DNA of 64,000 nucleotides from Paenibacillus catalpae (GCF_900112695.1 NZ_FOMT01000004.1:496001-560000); one strand, 5' to 3'. Numbered from the stretch's first letter, positions 18,052 to 27,371 are shown. Translations and numbers: made by a program. The notes: generated from the sequence alone by a model not told the origin.

Positions 18052-18233
18052 CTCAGCTTTCCCCCTGCACATCATTTATTGTTACATCCCAAGTATAAGC
18101 CCGTACTGCGAATGTAAGGGTCGGAGCGAAGTTCACAATCAGGTGTGATTTTGTATCCGCTCTCATCAAGGGATAATGGCAGCTAGCAACATTACTCTCC
18201 GTTCCGGCTGACAAACTTCCTACCCCGTCTTTT

Positions 18234-19601
18234 CTACCTCTCCCATTGCTTTCGAAAATCTGAAGGCAGCACTCCAATTTCCTGCAAAAACAGCTTGCTG
18301 AAATACTTCTCGTCCTTGAAGCCAACGAGTTGAGCAATCCGATAGATAGGCGTATTCGTATGCACGAGCAGCTTCTTCGCTTTGGACATCCGAATTTCGG
18401 TCGCGTAATCATTAAACGACTTTCCGGTCACGTTCTTGAAGCATTGGCTGAAATACGTCCGGCTCATATTGGCAATGCCCGCGATCTCATTCTGGCTGAA
18501 ATCCATCTCTTCCTGTTCATGCATATAACGGATCGCTTTATAAATCACCCGCAGGATGTCATCGCTATATTTGGTCTTGCATACGATGCTGCGGAGCTTA
18601 GTGCGCTCCTCTTCAAGCACATCCCGCCATTCCTCCCACATGCGAAGCGGCTCCAGGCGGAAAATCAGCTGCATCGACCATTCCAGCATTAGCAGCCAGC
18701 GGCCGTTCTCCAGAAAGGCAGGGAACAGCAAGCTCTTCAGCTCGCTCATCGGCAATCGCATGGCCGCTGTATTCCGCAATAATTCCTCGTATACCTCATT
18801 GCTATAGATCCATTCCGAATTGTTCCACCGATGGCCAAGCCGGGTCTTCTCCGGGTTCAGCGGCTCCTTCTCTTCGTCGGCCTTCCACTCCCAGAAATTC
18901 AGCATCTTCGTATAATCGTATAGCAATCCTGCCGCGAGATAGCCATGCAGCTTGTCCACCGCATCGCTTAGCGGAACATGGCCTAAGCCATGCACAAGCA
19001 CCGGCAGGCAGCCTGCCTGTTTAATATCGTTAATTAAGGATTGTTCCTCATACTCTCCAATATTGCCCAGCGAGAGAAACCAGCAGCGTCTCTCCAGATA
19101 GTGAATCACATGGCCGGCGGACAGCTTTTGAACCAATTGCCCCGCCTTCGAGGCGTCCTCAAGCTCAAGAACAACCATCACCCTGTCGAAGGTCTTCACT
19201 TCAGGCGCGGTTCTCACCTTCACCTTATCCTCATAGCTGTGCACAATACGCTCCAGCACCTCATCCATCACGTCGGTTTCCAGATCATTCTTAACGATAT
19301 AATCAATCGCTCCAAGCCTAATGGCTTTCTGCGCAAACGAAAATTCCTCATGGCAGGACAACACGACTGCCGATTTGGCCGGATATTGTTCATTCATTGC
19401 CTCGATCAGCTCAAAGCCCGACATCTCCGGCATCATCAGATCGGTAAACACGAGATCAATCTCTAATGTCTCCAGCAGTTCCAGTGCCTTTCTTCCGTTC
19501 CCCGCTTCGCCTACAACCTCGATGTTGTATTTTGCCCAGGGCATCATTGAAATCAATCCGCGCCTGACCAGCTTCTCATCGTCTACTATAATGACCTTCA
19601 T
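18234..19601 (-). CDS. AraC-type response regulator (YesN-like)
   Basis: 455 aa. A receiver domain covers about 1-120 with phospho-acceptor Asp54 (VFTDLMMPEMSG) and the conserved lysine in VKND. A linker region follows. Two AraC helix-turn-helix motifs lie in the last 100 residues (NEIAGIANMSRTYFSQCFKN; IYRIAQLVGFKDEKYFSKLF). It should activate the downstream transporter/GH43 genes when phosphorylated by the kinase encoded just upstream, with which it overlaps by four bases (ATGA). Confidence 0.93.
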   Translation of the reverse strand: MKVIIVDDEKLVRRGLISMMPWAKYNIEVVGEAGNGRKALELLETLEIDLVFTDLMMPEMSGFELIEAMNEQYPAKSAVVLSCHEEFSFAQKAIRLGAIDYIVKNDLETDVMDEVLERIVHSYEDKVKVRTAPEVKTFDRVMVVLELEDASKAGQLVQKLSAGHVIHYLERRCWFLSLGNIGEYEEQSLINDIKQAGCLPVLVHGLGHVPLSDAVDKLHGYLAAGLLYDYTKMLNFWEWKADEEKEPLNPEKTRLGHRWNNSEWIYSNEVYEELLRNTAAMRLPMSELKSLLFPAFLENGRWLLMLEWSMQLIFRLEPLRMWEEWRDVLEEERTKLRSIVCKTKYSDDILRVIYKAIRYMHEQEEMDFSQNEIAGIANMSRTYFSQCFKNVTGKSFNDYATEIRMSKAKKLLVHTNTPIYRIAQLVGFKDEKYFSKLFLQEIGVLPSDFRKQWER

Positions 19602-21343
19602 TGCTGGGACTCCTCCTTCTTATACATAGGCATACGAATGGATACCGTCGTACCCTCCCCGATTTGGCTGTCTATATTCAGCTGGCTGGCGCCGCCCGTA
19701 AAGCTGCTCAATGTCCGCACGACATAATTAAGGCCGATCCCCAGACCCGAAATATTATTTTTCCGCGTATCCGACTCCAGCAGCTCCTTGATCTTCTCCG
19801 GACTAATCCCGTTCCCGTTATCCTTGACCATAAGAACCAGCATCGCTCCCTGCTCCTGTGCGGTTACCTCGATGATTCCTTTCTCGTCCATCATCCCGTG
19901 ATACAAGGCATTCTCTACGATCGGCTGTAAAATAAACCGCGGCAGCGGCGTTTCCAGAAACTGCTCGGGGATGGAGTAGCGGACGTCAAACTCGAAGTCG
20001 TACCTGATTTTTTGCAGCTCGACATAATCATTCAAGGAATCTATCTCATCCTTCAGCGTAACGATGGTGCCGTCCTTCGCTAAATTGTATTTCAACACCT
20101 TAGTGAATAGCGACAGGAAGCGATCGATCTCGTGCTGTCCCTTCAGTCGTGCAAGCCACTGTGCTGTATTAAGCGTGTTGTACAAGAAATGCGGGTTGAT
20201 CTGGGCCATCAGCTTCTCCATCTCGATCTCCTGCTTTTCGCTTGCTTCCTTTGCCACTTCTTTAATCAATTTCTGAATGCGGTATTGCATATCACTAAAG
20301 TTTTGAATGAGAAAATCAAACTCCCTTAGTCCCGTCATTTGAAAGTTATCATTAGGCTCTTGGCTGATAACGGCGGATATGCCCTTGCGGATGCGGTGCA
20401 GCGGCGCGATAACGACCCTCCATGTCCGAAAGGCGGACCATATGCTGATCAGCAGTCCAAGTACAACGATAAAAGCATATTTGACGAACCAATCTCGAAT
20501 CTCCTTCTGGTATTCGCCCTTCTCAACAAACACGCCAAGTCTCCACCCTTGACTGCCCGTCACCTCGTGGAAATAGTATCGCTTCATCTTATTTGCATCA
20601 TATGTGCTGCCTATCGGAGTCAACTCGGGTTTGTCGCTAAAGAGAATGATGCCGTCATTAGTCATAAGCAAATGAGATACATTCATCCCATATTGCTCTT
20701 TGTTAAGTATATTTTTGATGACGCTCACATTCGTTTCCGCATACACGATCAGGGGGTTATTGGGATCCGTAATGCCGCCAACGCTTCGCACAATGGAGAA
20801 TACGGAAATATCATTGTATTTATAAAGGGTTAAGTGCGGACCGTTGAAGATATGGTCGGATTTGACGGAGAGCTTCGGCAATCGGTCAAAATCGGGGTGC
20901 AGATCTCTTGTTATATAATTGTTATACTGAATTTCTCCCGTGGTCGTATCATAATAAAAAACTAGGCCAATTGTCGGATTCGACGCGTTAAGGATGCCCA
21001 TATTGCGTTGAATGGCCGAAACCAGCTGCGATTTCTCGTAATTGTCCTCGCTTGTTTGGAGCGCTTCTACATCGTGCCCCACAAATCCTTGGTAAGACAT
21101 TTGCTGGGACACGTCATAGAGGTTTTCCAACGTTTCCTCCAATGAGCCGCTCACCCTCTGCAAATTCTGCTCAATGCCCTTTTCGATTTTGTTATACAGA
21201 ATATTGTAAATCGAATACACCGTCAAAATACCGACTAGAACCAGCGGTATGACGGAGCTGACAAGCAACGTCCAATAAAGCTGACCGCGCAGCGTGTCCC
21301 ATCCGAAGAACCGCTTCACATAGGAGCCTTCTCTCTCATCCAT
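19598..21343 (-). CDS. Sensor histidine kinase (YesM-like)
   Basis: About 581 aa. Two membrane helices (about 19-42 and near 280-300) flank a roughly 240-residue extracytoplasmic sensor domain. HAMP-like linker, then the His_kinase domain with the acceptor box QINPHFLYNTLNTAQW, then an ATPase domain with ENALYHGM and GNGISPEKI, GLGIGL boxes. It is the cognate partner of the AraC-type regulator, and such pairs sense extracellular sugars, often together with the binding protein. I chose the ATG at 21343 with AGGTGA upstream; an in-frame GTG at 21379 is less likely. Confidence 0.92.
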   Translation of the reverse strand: MDEREGSYVKRFFGWDTLRGQLYWTLLVSSVIPLVLVGILTVYSIYNILYNKIEKGIEQNLQRVSGSLEETLENLYDVSQQMSYQGFVGHDVEALQTSEDNYEKSQLVSAIQRNMGILNASNPTIGLVFYYDTTTGEIQYNNYITRDLHPDFDRLPKLSVKSDHIFNGPHLTLYKYNDISVFSIVRSVGGITDPNNPLIVYAETNVSVIKNILNKEQYGMNVSHLLMTNDGIILFSDKPELTPIGSTYDANKMKRYYFHEVTGSQGWRLGVFVEKGEYQKEIRDWFVKYAFIVVLGLLISIWSAFRTWRVVIAPLHRIRKGISAVISQEPNDNFQMTGLREFDFLIQNFSDMQYRIQKLIKEVAKEASEKQEIEMEKLMAQINPHFLYNTLNTAQWLARLKGQHEIDRFLSLFTKVLKYNLAKDGTIVTLKDEIDSLNDYVELQKIRYDFEFDVRYSIPEQFLETPLPRFILQPIVENALYHGMMDEKGIIEVTAQEQGAMLVLMVKDNGNGISPEKIKELLESDTRKNNISGLGIGLNYVVRTLSSFTGGASQLNIDSQIGEGTTVSIRMPMYKKEESQQ

Positions 21344-21434
21344 AACTTTCACCTGCCGAGATATATTTTGAACAACCACACTATATCACAATTTGTTTAT
21401 ACGAGTATTTCTTAACCTGTGGTTATAGGAGTAG

Positions 21435-21470
21435 AACAAAAAGACGCACCGGATGGAACCAGTGCGCCTT
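21435..21470 (-). terminator. Terminator of the ABC exporter gene
   Basis: Stem GCGCACTGG / CCGGTGCGT (one G-T pair) with TTTTTG following on the minus strand. Confidence 0.8.
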
Positions 21471-21490
21471 CAAATACGATTTCATAATAC

Positions 21491-23209
21491 CTATGAAGCT
21501 CCAAATTGCGCCTGATGCAGGCGGCTGTAGACGCCTCCGGTTGCAACAAGCTCCTCATGGCGGCCTTCCTCGGTAATGCCGTTCTCCGTCACCACTACGA
21601 TGCGGTCGGCATTCTTGATTGTCGCCAGACGATGCGCGATAACCAGCGTTGTCCGGCCCGCGGACAGCTCAGCGAGCGACTGCTGAATCGCCTGCTCGGT
21701 CTCTGTATCGAGAGCCGAGGTCGCCTCATCCAGGATGAGGATCGGCGGGTTCTTCAGGAACATGCGGGCAATCGCCATCCGCTGCTTCTGGCCGCCGGAC
21801 AGCTTCACGCCCCGCTCCCCGACTACGGTATCAAGACCGTCCGGCTGGGAATGAATGAACTCTTCCAGTCTTGCACGGCGCGCGGCCTCCATGATGTCGG
21901 CATCCGATGCGCCAAGCTTACCGTAAGCAATGTTCTCGCGGATCGTACCGGCGAACAGGAATACATCCTGCTGCACAATCCCGATCTGCTTGCGGAGCGA
22001 TTCCAGCTTCAGATCGCGAATGTCGTGGCCATCGACCGAGATGCCGCCACCGCTTACTTCATAGAAGCGCGGCAGCAGACTGCATAGCGTTGTTTTGCCG
22101 GCACCGGATGGGCCAACGAACGCTACCGTCTCCCCTGCCTTGATCGACAAGCTAATATTCTCGAGAACCTTCGCTTCGCCTTCATAACCAAACGTCACAT
22201 TGCGGTACACAATATCGCCATGCAGACGGTCAACTTCCTTCGCATCAGGCGCGTCCGCTACATCCGGCTCGGTCTCGAGCAGCTCCACATAACGGCGGAA
22301 GCCCGCGATACCACGCGGATAGCTTTCAATAACGGCATTAATCTTCTCAATCGGCTTGAAGAAAATATTCGTCATCAGGACAAATGCAACGAATTCCCCG
22401 TACAGCAGCTGGCCGTCGATAACGAACCACGTACCGGCGAGCAAGACGAACAGCGTAACGAGTCTCATCAGCATGTAGGTGATGGACGAGTTCATTCCGA
22501 TGATTTTGTACGAGATCAGCTTCGCCAGACGGAACCGGCTATTGTTCTGTTCGAACAGCTTGCTCTCATGCTTCTCGTTCGAGAAAGCCTGAACGACGCG
22601 GATACCGCCAACCGTATCTTCCACGCGGGCATTGAAGTCGGCCATATCGCCGAAGAGGCGGTCGGCAGCCTTTGTCATTTTTCCATTGAAATAGAGCACC
22701 AGCAGAATAATAACCGGTACAACAATAAACGTCATGATCGTAAGCGGCAAATTAATGTACGCCATAATGCCAAACGCGCCAATCAGCGTCATCACGGCAA
22801 TGAACATATCCTCCGGCCCATGATGCGCGACTTCCCCGATCTCGAACAGGTCATTGGTCATACGCGAGATCAGATGTCCGGTCTTCGTATTATCGAAGAA
22901 GCGGAAGCTCAGCTTCTGTACATGATCGAACAGCTTCTTGCGCATATCCGTCTCGATATTAATGCCAAGCATATGCCCCCAATACGTCACGACAAAGGAC
23001 AGGAACGTATTCAGCAGGTAGACGGCGAGCAGAACCGCGCATGCACCAACGATATACTTCAGATTCCCTTCCGGAAGAAGCGTATCAATGACATGGCTGA
23101 CCGCCAGCGGGAAGCATAGTTCCAGAACGGCAAGGATAACCGCACAACAGAAGTCCAGCAGGAACAGCTTACGATAAGGCCTATAGTATGCAAAAAACTT
23201 CTTAAGCAT
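21491..23209 (-). CDS. ABC exporter, fused permease and ATPase (half-transporter)
   Basis: 572 aa. An N-terminal six-helix ABC type I exporter domain (about 1-310) is fused to an ATPase domain. The ATPase shows Walker A GPSGAGKTT, signature LSGGQKQRMAIARM, Walker B ILILDEATSALD and the switch histidine in VIAHRLAT. It works as a homo- or heterodimer exporting lipids, peptides or drugs; the substrate is unknown. The ATG at 23209 has GGAG eight bases upstream. The GTG at 23218 overlaps that ribosome site and is rejected. It is monocistronic. Confidence 0.92.
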   Translation of the reverse strand: MLKKFFAYYRPYRKLFLLDFCCAVILAVLELCFPLAVSHVIDTLLPEGNLKYIVGACAVLLAVYLLNTFLSFVVTYWGHMLGINIETDMRKKLFDHVQKLSFRFFDNTKTGHLISRMTNDLFEIGEVAHHGPEDMFIAVMTLIGAFGIMAYINLPLTIMTFIVVPVIILLVLYFNGKMTKAADRLFGDMADFNARVEDTVGGIRVVQAFSNEKHESKLFEQNNSRFRLAKLISYKIIGMNSSITYMLMRLVTLFVLLAGTWFVIDGQLLYGEFVAFVLMTNIFFKPIEKINAVIESYPRGIAGFRRYVELLETEPDVADAPDAKEVDRLHGDIVYRNVTFGYEGEAKVLENISLSIKAGETVAFVGPSGAGKTTLCSLLPRFYEVSGGGISVDGHDIRDLKLESLRKQIGIVQQDVFLFAGTIRENIAYGKLGASDADIMEAARRARLEEFIHSQPDGLDTVVGERGVKLSGGQKQRMAIARMFLKNPPILILDEATSALDTETEQAIQQSLAELSAGRTTLVIAHRLATIKNADRIVVVTENGITEEGRHEELVATGGVYSRLHQAQFGAS

Positions 23210-23315
23210 TAGAGGCACTCCTTTATTCTAAAAATATAAGTAAGTATAGGTGTCTATATACTGGGGTCCGCCAACATTTTAACGAAAATATACGCTAAGC
23301 ATCGTTCTCATCCCC

Positions 23316-24233
23316 TTATTGCAAAGCTGTTTTTTCTACTTCCGATTGCAGATCCGAACGAGTCGTCTTTACGTAATTCATCGTTGTGTCCAGTCTATCG
23401 TGTCCCATAATTTGCGCCAGGCGGTGCAACGGGGTGTTTGCTGCCATCACATAACCGAACCGGTGCCGTAGATCGTGAGCGCTCAAACCTTCGAGCTGCG
23501 CCGATTTCATGTATTTTTGAATCGCATGGCGTAAAGCTCGTTCGGTTAATCGATCGCCAGTTTTCTCCGATGGAAACAGATAAGGACTATCTGAAGGAAG
23601 GACTGTGAGATATTTTTCTAAAGCAGCTCTGCAGGTAGCGTTCAAAGGTACTTCCCGCTGTTTATTCCGTTTTCCAGATCGAACCGTTAACTGACCGTCG
23701 TGTTTACCGATTTGAATATCTTCGAGAGCCAGATCGCATACTTCCATTGTTCGTAAGCCGGTGTGAAGCATCACGATAATAATCGTCTGATCCCGAATGG
23801 AACCGCCGTGCTCTGCCGCAGCGATCAATGCAGCTTCTTCTTTGTCTGTCATCTGCCTGGGACTTACCTTTTCTTCCGGAAGCAATTTGACCGGCTTCGC
23901 AGGGTCGCGGCGAATCTTTGATTCCAACAAGGCCCATTCGAAAAAACGTTTCAGGGTTATAAGCCGCCGGTTAATGGTCGCCGGTTTCAATTCCATTACC
24001 TTTTGAGTGGCTTCCCGGTATCTTGTTAATGTTGGAGTAGTCACTTCTTCAATTCGAAATATCACTTCATCCTCTTGGTCGCCGGATGTCTCAAACCAAC
24101 CGATGAAGTGTTTCAGATCGCTTGCGTATTCCTTTAGCGTTTTGGGATTCAAATCTTCGTTGGTAGTGAGAGCGTGAATGAAGTCGTGAATCGTCTGCTC
24201 CCCCTGTTTAGAAATCCCGGTCGTTCCACTCAT
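23316..24233 (-). CDS. Tyrosine recombinase / phage-type integrase
   Basis: 305 aa. An N-terminal SAM-like core-binding domain (about 12-110) precedes the catalytic domain. The active-site set is complete: Arg161 (TGLRTMEV), Lys188 region (SGKRNKQ), His253-x-x-Arg256 (AHDLRHRFG), His278 (IMGHDR) and nucleophile Tyr287 (MNYVKT). It should therefore be able to cut and join DNA. It is related to XerC/D and integron/phage integrases. The ATG at 24233 has GGAGG eight bases upstream. No other phage or transposon genes are near. The upstream region carries repeated ATTAGCGG motifs that may be its binding sites. Confidence 0.9.
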   Translation of the reverse strand: MSGTTGISKQGEQTIHDFIHALTTNEDLNPKTLKEYASDLKHFIGWFETSGDQEDEVIFRIEEVTTPTLTRYREATQKVMELKPATINRRLITLKRFFEWALLESKIRRDPAKPVKLLPEEKVSPRQMTDKEEAALIAAAEHGGSIRDQTIIIVMLHTGLRTMEVCDLALEDIQIGKHDGQLTVRSGKRNKQREVPLNATCRAALEKYLTVLPSDSPYLFPSEKTGDRLTERALRHAIQKYMKSAQLEGLSAHDLRHRFGYVMAANTPLHRLAQIMGHDRLDTTMNYVKTTRSDLQSEVEKTALQ

Positions 24234-24257
24234 TAGTGAGACCTCCAAATATTGACT

Positions 24258-24356
24258 TACATTAGCGGACATGGTACTCTTATATTAATCAATACATTAG
24301 CGGACATCAAGTACGAATTCTGAATATGCCTAATAACCGCTAATCTTAATTAGTGG
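24258..24356. repeat. ATTAGYGG repeat cluster upstream of the recombinase gene
   Basis: TACATTAGCGGACAT occurs twice as a perfect direct repeat (24258-24272 and 24293-24307, 35-base period). A palindrome CCGCTAAT-CTTA-ATTAGTGG (24337-24356, one mismatch) reuses the same half-site in both orientations. This gives four copies of ATTAGYGG in 99 bases, in the divergent promoter region of the recombinase and cold-shock genes. They could be recombinase binding sites, an attachment site, transposon-end binding sites or an operator. Confidence 0.6.
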
Positions 24357-24402
24357 CCATTGATATGATTGTGTTTAATAATTTAATTTTTGGAGGAATC
24401 CT

Positions 24403-24606
24403 ATGCAAACAGGTACAGTTAAATGGTTTAATGCTGAAAAAGGCTTCGGTTTTATCGAGATTGAAGATGGTAACGATGTATTCGTTCATTTCAGCGCGAT
24501 TGAGGGTGATGGTTACAAGTCGTTGGATGAAGGTCAACGCGTCCAGTTCAATGTAGCCCAAGGCAATCGTGGACCACAGGCTGAAAATGTTTCTAAACTT
24601 TATTAA
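24403..24606 (+). CDS. Cold-shock protein, CspA/B family
   Basis: 67 aa, the standard single cold-shock domain. RNP1 (KGFGFIE) and RNP2 (DVFVHFSAI) are intact, so it should bind single-stranded RNA/DNA and act as an RNA chaperone. The start is set by GGAGG seven bases upstream of the ATG. It is divergent from the recombinase and followed by its own terminator. The upstream region includes the ATTAGYGG repeats. Confidence 0.95.
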   Translation: MQTGTVKWFNAEKGFGFIEIEDGNDVFVHFSAIEGDGYKSLDEGQRVQFNVAQGNRGPQAENVSKLY

Positions 24607-24614
24607 ATCTTTAG

Positions 24615-24645
24615 AGCTGCCCTAAACATGGGTAGCTTTTTGTTT
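24615..24645 (+). terminator. Terminator of the cold-shock gene
   Basis: Stem AGCTGCCC / GGGTAGCT (one G-T pair) with a seven-base loop, then TTTTTGTTT. Confidence 0.82.
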
Positions 24646-24719
24646 ATTCCTGCTTTTACATCCATGCACGAGGACTGTCATTTAAGTAATTAAAACAAAT
24701 ATAAGCGGAGGTATCCTAA

Positions 24720-24992
24720 ATGAACAAAGAACAATTGATCGAAGATGTGGCTAAATCTAGTGGATTTTCAAAAAAGAATGCTGAAAAAGCAGTAACACAT
24801 GTGCTGGACTCGATTTTTGAAGCACTAAAGCAAGGCAAAGAAGTTCAGCTAGTTGGCTTCGGAAAATTTAATGTCCGTAATCGTGAAGCGCGCCTGGGAA
24901 GAAGCCGCATAACCGGTGAAGAGGTGGAACTTCCGGCAGGTAAAGTTCCTGTTTTCACGGCAGGAATCACTCTGAAAAAAGCTTTAAATTAA
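24720..24992 (+). CDS. HU-family DNA-binding protein
   Basis: 90 aa, exact HU length. The opening MNKEQLIEDVAKSSGFSKK, the GFGKFNVRNREARLGRSR arm region and the terminal FTAGITLKKALN are typical. HU dimers bend and compact DNA and assist site-specific recombination. The ATG has GGAGG upstream (24706-24712 area). Being next to a tyrosine recombinase may be meaningful because such enzymes often need an HU/IHF-type bender, but HU genes occur in many contexts. Confidence 0.95.
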   Translation: MNKEQLIEDVAKSSGFSKKNAEKAVTHVLDSIFEALKQGKEVQLVGFGKFNVRNREARLGRSRITGEEVELPAGKVPVFTAGITLKKALN

Positions 24993-25390
24993 GCTTAATA
25001 TCACCAAATGCTAATATAAAATAAAGATGTTACAACATCAGAAAAGCGGTTTTTTATAAGTACACATGATTCGAACGTTAGTGTCGTATTTTCTACCATG
25101 GATGACATTATTAATTTTTACACCAAACAGAATTTGCAGAGAAAAGCAGCCAACCTGAGCAATTTAAAGAATGATACAAGCAAGGAAAGGGATGATTTAT
25201 CATTATTTACAACCGACCAGTAAGGACAATTAAGAAGAGTTCGTGGTTGATAATGATTTCCTGCGTTGTTTCTTCATTTTTCTTCACTGTTTGGGGGGGA
25301 TGCCTTTTGTTTGGCTGTCTCCTTTACTTAGCCTTTTCGAATCGAAAGGTCAGAAGCCACTTGGTGAGTTTGGGGTTTCGGGGTCTCAAA
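24993..25390. other. Intergenic region with a possible short relict frame
   Basis: About 400 bases with lower GC than most neighbours. A short open frame at 25098-25223 (+) encodes about 41 polar residues (begins MDDIINFYTKQNLQ) without a clear ribosome site, and could be a gene remnant. An 89-codon frame starting at 25243 runs through the IF-3 paralogue terminator and into that gene on the other strand, and I do not accept it. No RNA gene is recognised. Confidence 0.4.
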
Positions 25391-25431
25391 GGATAAACAA
25401 ATGGCAGATCGTAGTTTCTTGCGATCTGCCT
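25391..25431 (-). terminator. Terminator of the IF-3 paralogue gene (possibly bidirectional)
   Basis: Perfect 9-bp stem GGCAGATCG / CGATCTGCC around a ten-base loop, with T-rich sequence on the minus side (ATTTGTTTATCC). Confidence 0.75.
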
Positions 25432-25458
25432 TATTTCATTGCCTGTTTCAGTAAACAA

Positions 25459-25947
25459 TTATACAGGGTTTACCTGTACCGCAGCCTGCTTGCCGCTCAG
25501 CTGAATTCCTGACTGTTTGGTGCCATAAGACTTGAGGTCGGTAAGCAGCTGTTCCAGCAGTTCCTTCGCCTTCGCTCCCTCTTTGCCTTGAATCCGAATC
25601 ACGAGCTGAACCGCGTTGCCGGATTCGAGCAGCTTCACGGCCTGTCGCTGCTTCGTCTCATAATCATGCTGCTCGATATCGACGCTAAGCCGGAGCTCCT
25701 TCACTTTCGTCGGCTGATCTTTCAATCTCTCCTCGCGCTTCTGCTGACTAGCCTGTTGCTTCGCGCCACCGCGAATAATCAGCTTGCATGGCGGCGGGCT
25801 GCTCATCAGTGATTCGCATACGAGATCCACCTTCAGCTGCTTCGCCATAGCAAGCGCTTCATCTCTCGACACGATCCCAAGGTCTTCACCGTCAAGACCG
25901 GTGAGACGCACCTCGGCTGCTTTTATTTTCTCATTCATAATCAACAT
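25459..25947 (-). CDS. Translation initiation factor IF-3-like paralogue
   Basis: 162 aa. The N-terminal domain matches IF-3 (MNEKIKAAEVRLTGLDGEDLGIV then a DEAL helix). The linker is Lys/Gln-rich, and the C-terminal domain keeps the VKELRLSVDIEQHDYETK strand-helix. However, it is divergent: the usual basic FRGRE strand reads IRIQGKEG, and the IF-3 pattern PPVC is SPPPCK. It also lacks the rpmI-rplT neighbours of genuine infC. It therefore looks like a second, specialised IF-3, possibly ribosome-binding under stress. It lies alone between the MATE gene and its terminator. The start is the ATG at 25947; ATG at 25938 is also possible. Confidence 0.82.
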   Translation of the reverse strand: MLIMNEKIKAAEVRLTGLDGEDLGIVSRDEALAMAKQLKVDLVCESLMSSPPPCKLIIRGGAKQQASQQKREERLKDQPTKVKELRLSVDIEQHDYETKQRQAVKLLESGNAVQLVIRIQGKEGAKAKELLEQLLTDLKSYGTKQSGIQLSGKQAAVQVNPV

Positions 25948-25976
25948 AAATCCTGTAACCCCCGTCTACTGTCTCT

Positions 25977-27371
25977 TTAAATCTCTAATGTGGCGCCTTT
26001 GCTGCCGCTGCTGCTGTGCGGTCCGGAAGACCTTTTCTGCTCTTCTTTCTTTATAAACTGCTTCTGTCTCCAACGTCTCAGCACCCATAAGCCGCGAATG
26101 TATTCATCTAATATCATACACGCATAAATGCCGACGAGCCCCCACCCCAGAGTTATACCAAATATATAAGAAAGAATAGTTGCGATCAAGGTCATGGAAG
26201 TGATGGAGGTCCACATGACAAAGCGCGTATCCCCAACAGCATTCAGCGCGTTGCCAATGCCCATGTTCAGCATCTTGCCCGGCTGCAGCAACAGGTTCAT
26301 CCCCAGCAGCGATACGCCCATCGCGATAATCTCCGGATTATCGGTAAAGATCTTCAGCAGCTTCCCGCCGATCAGATACAGCACCAGCGCATTCACCGTC
26401 ACGATCGCAAGTCCAATCCATAACGCGCGGTAGGAGTTTTTGTAAGCCTCCTGCACTTTGCCCGCCCCATACAAATGAGCGATCTGAATCTGAAGCGCAA
26501 GCGCCAGCGAATAACCAAGCATGAAGCAGAACGATTCCAATGTATTCATGTACGTGCGTGCCGACAGCTCAATTGCGCCAAGCTTCGCAATGTACGTATA
26601 GATGAGCAGCTGAGAGAAGACCCAGCAGGACATATTAATGCCAAGCGGCCAGCCAATCTTCAAGATTTCCTTAAACAGCTTATTATCGTACAGCTTGAAG
26701 TCACGGAGCGTAATCTGACGCTCGAAGGCACCAAGGAACATCATCAGGAGCACAACAACCGCAAGCAGGCGGCTGATGTCCGTCGAGATCGCAACCCCTC
26801 TAAGCCCCCACTCCGGAAACCCGAATTTGCCGAAAATAAACGCATAGTTCATCCCGACATGAATGATATTCATGCCAATCGCGGTATACATCGGTCCTTT
26901 CGTATTGCCCGTATTCCGAATCGCATTGCTGAGTGCGGCCATCACCGCAACGAGTACCATTCCGCCGCCAACAATGGAGATATAAGTCTTGGCAAGCGAC
27001 ATTAGTTCATCCGGCAGCTGGAACGCGGAAGCAATCTGTCCGGGGAATAGATATAAGGGCACGCTGATCACAAGCCCAATGATTGCGCTGATTTTTACGG
27101 ACATAATCGCGATTGTTCTTGCATCCTCTTGCCTCTGTGAACCAATTCGCTGCGCAATGAGAATACCCGCCCCGCTCGCCACCGTCATGAACAGAGTCAT
27201 CAGGGCGCTGAACAGCTGCGTCGAGAATCCAACTACCGCAACCGCATCGTCCGAGATTTTGCTCACCTGAAGGGTATCGGCTGCCCCTAACAGAAATTGC
27301 AGAAACAACTCAATAAATATCGGCCATGCAAGCATCCATAGCGAAAACTTGTTTCGTTCACGCTTTTGCAT
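25977..27371 (-). CDS. MATE-family efflux transporter
   Basis: 464 aa with about 12 membrane helices in two related halves, typical of NorM/DinF-type Na+ or H+ coupled drug exporters. Motifs such as GFSTQLFSALMTLFMTVASGAGILIAQ at the N-terminal half fit the family. The C-terminus is a basic tail. The ATG at 27371 has GGGAGG eight bases upstream. It is transcribed away from an AraC-type regulator gene, which may control it. Substrate unknown. Confidence 0.9.
   Translation of the reverse strand: MQKRERNKFSLWMLAWPIFIELFLQFLLGAADTLQVSKISDDAVAVVGFSTQLFSALMTLFMTVASGAGILIAQRIGSQRQEDARTIAIMSVKISAIIGLVISVPLYLFPGQIASAFQLPDELMSLAKTYISIVGGGMVLVAVMAALSNAIRNTGNTKGPMYTAIGMNIIHVGMNYAFIFGKFGFPEWGLRGVAISTDISRLLAVVVLLMMFLGAFERQITLRDFKLYDNKLFKEILKIGWPLGINMSCWVFSQLLIYTYIAKLGAIELSARTYMNTLESFCFMLGYSLALALQIQIAHLYGAGKVQEAYKNSYRALWIGLAIVTVNALVLYLIGGKLLKIFTDNPEIIAMGVSLLGMNLLLQPGKMLNMGIGNALNAVGDTRFVMWTSITSMTLIATILSYIFGITLGWGLVGIYACMILDEYIRGLWVLRRWRQKQFIKKEEQKRSSGPHSSSGSKGATLEI

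Noticed and set aside
25243..25512. 89-codon frame upstream of the IF-3 paralogue
   Set aside because: It crosses the terminator hairpin and runs into the coding region of the opposite-strand gene, and lacks a ribosome site.
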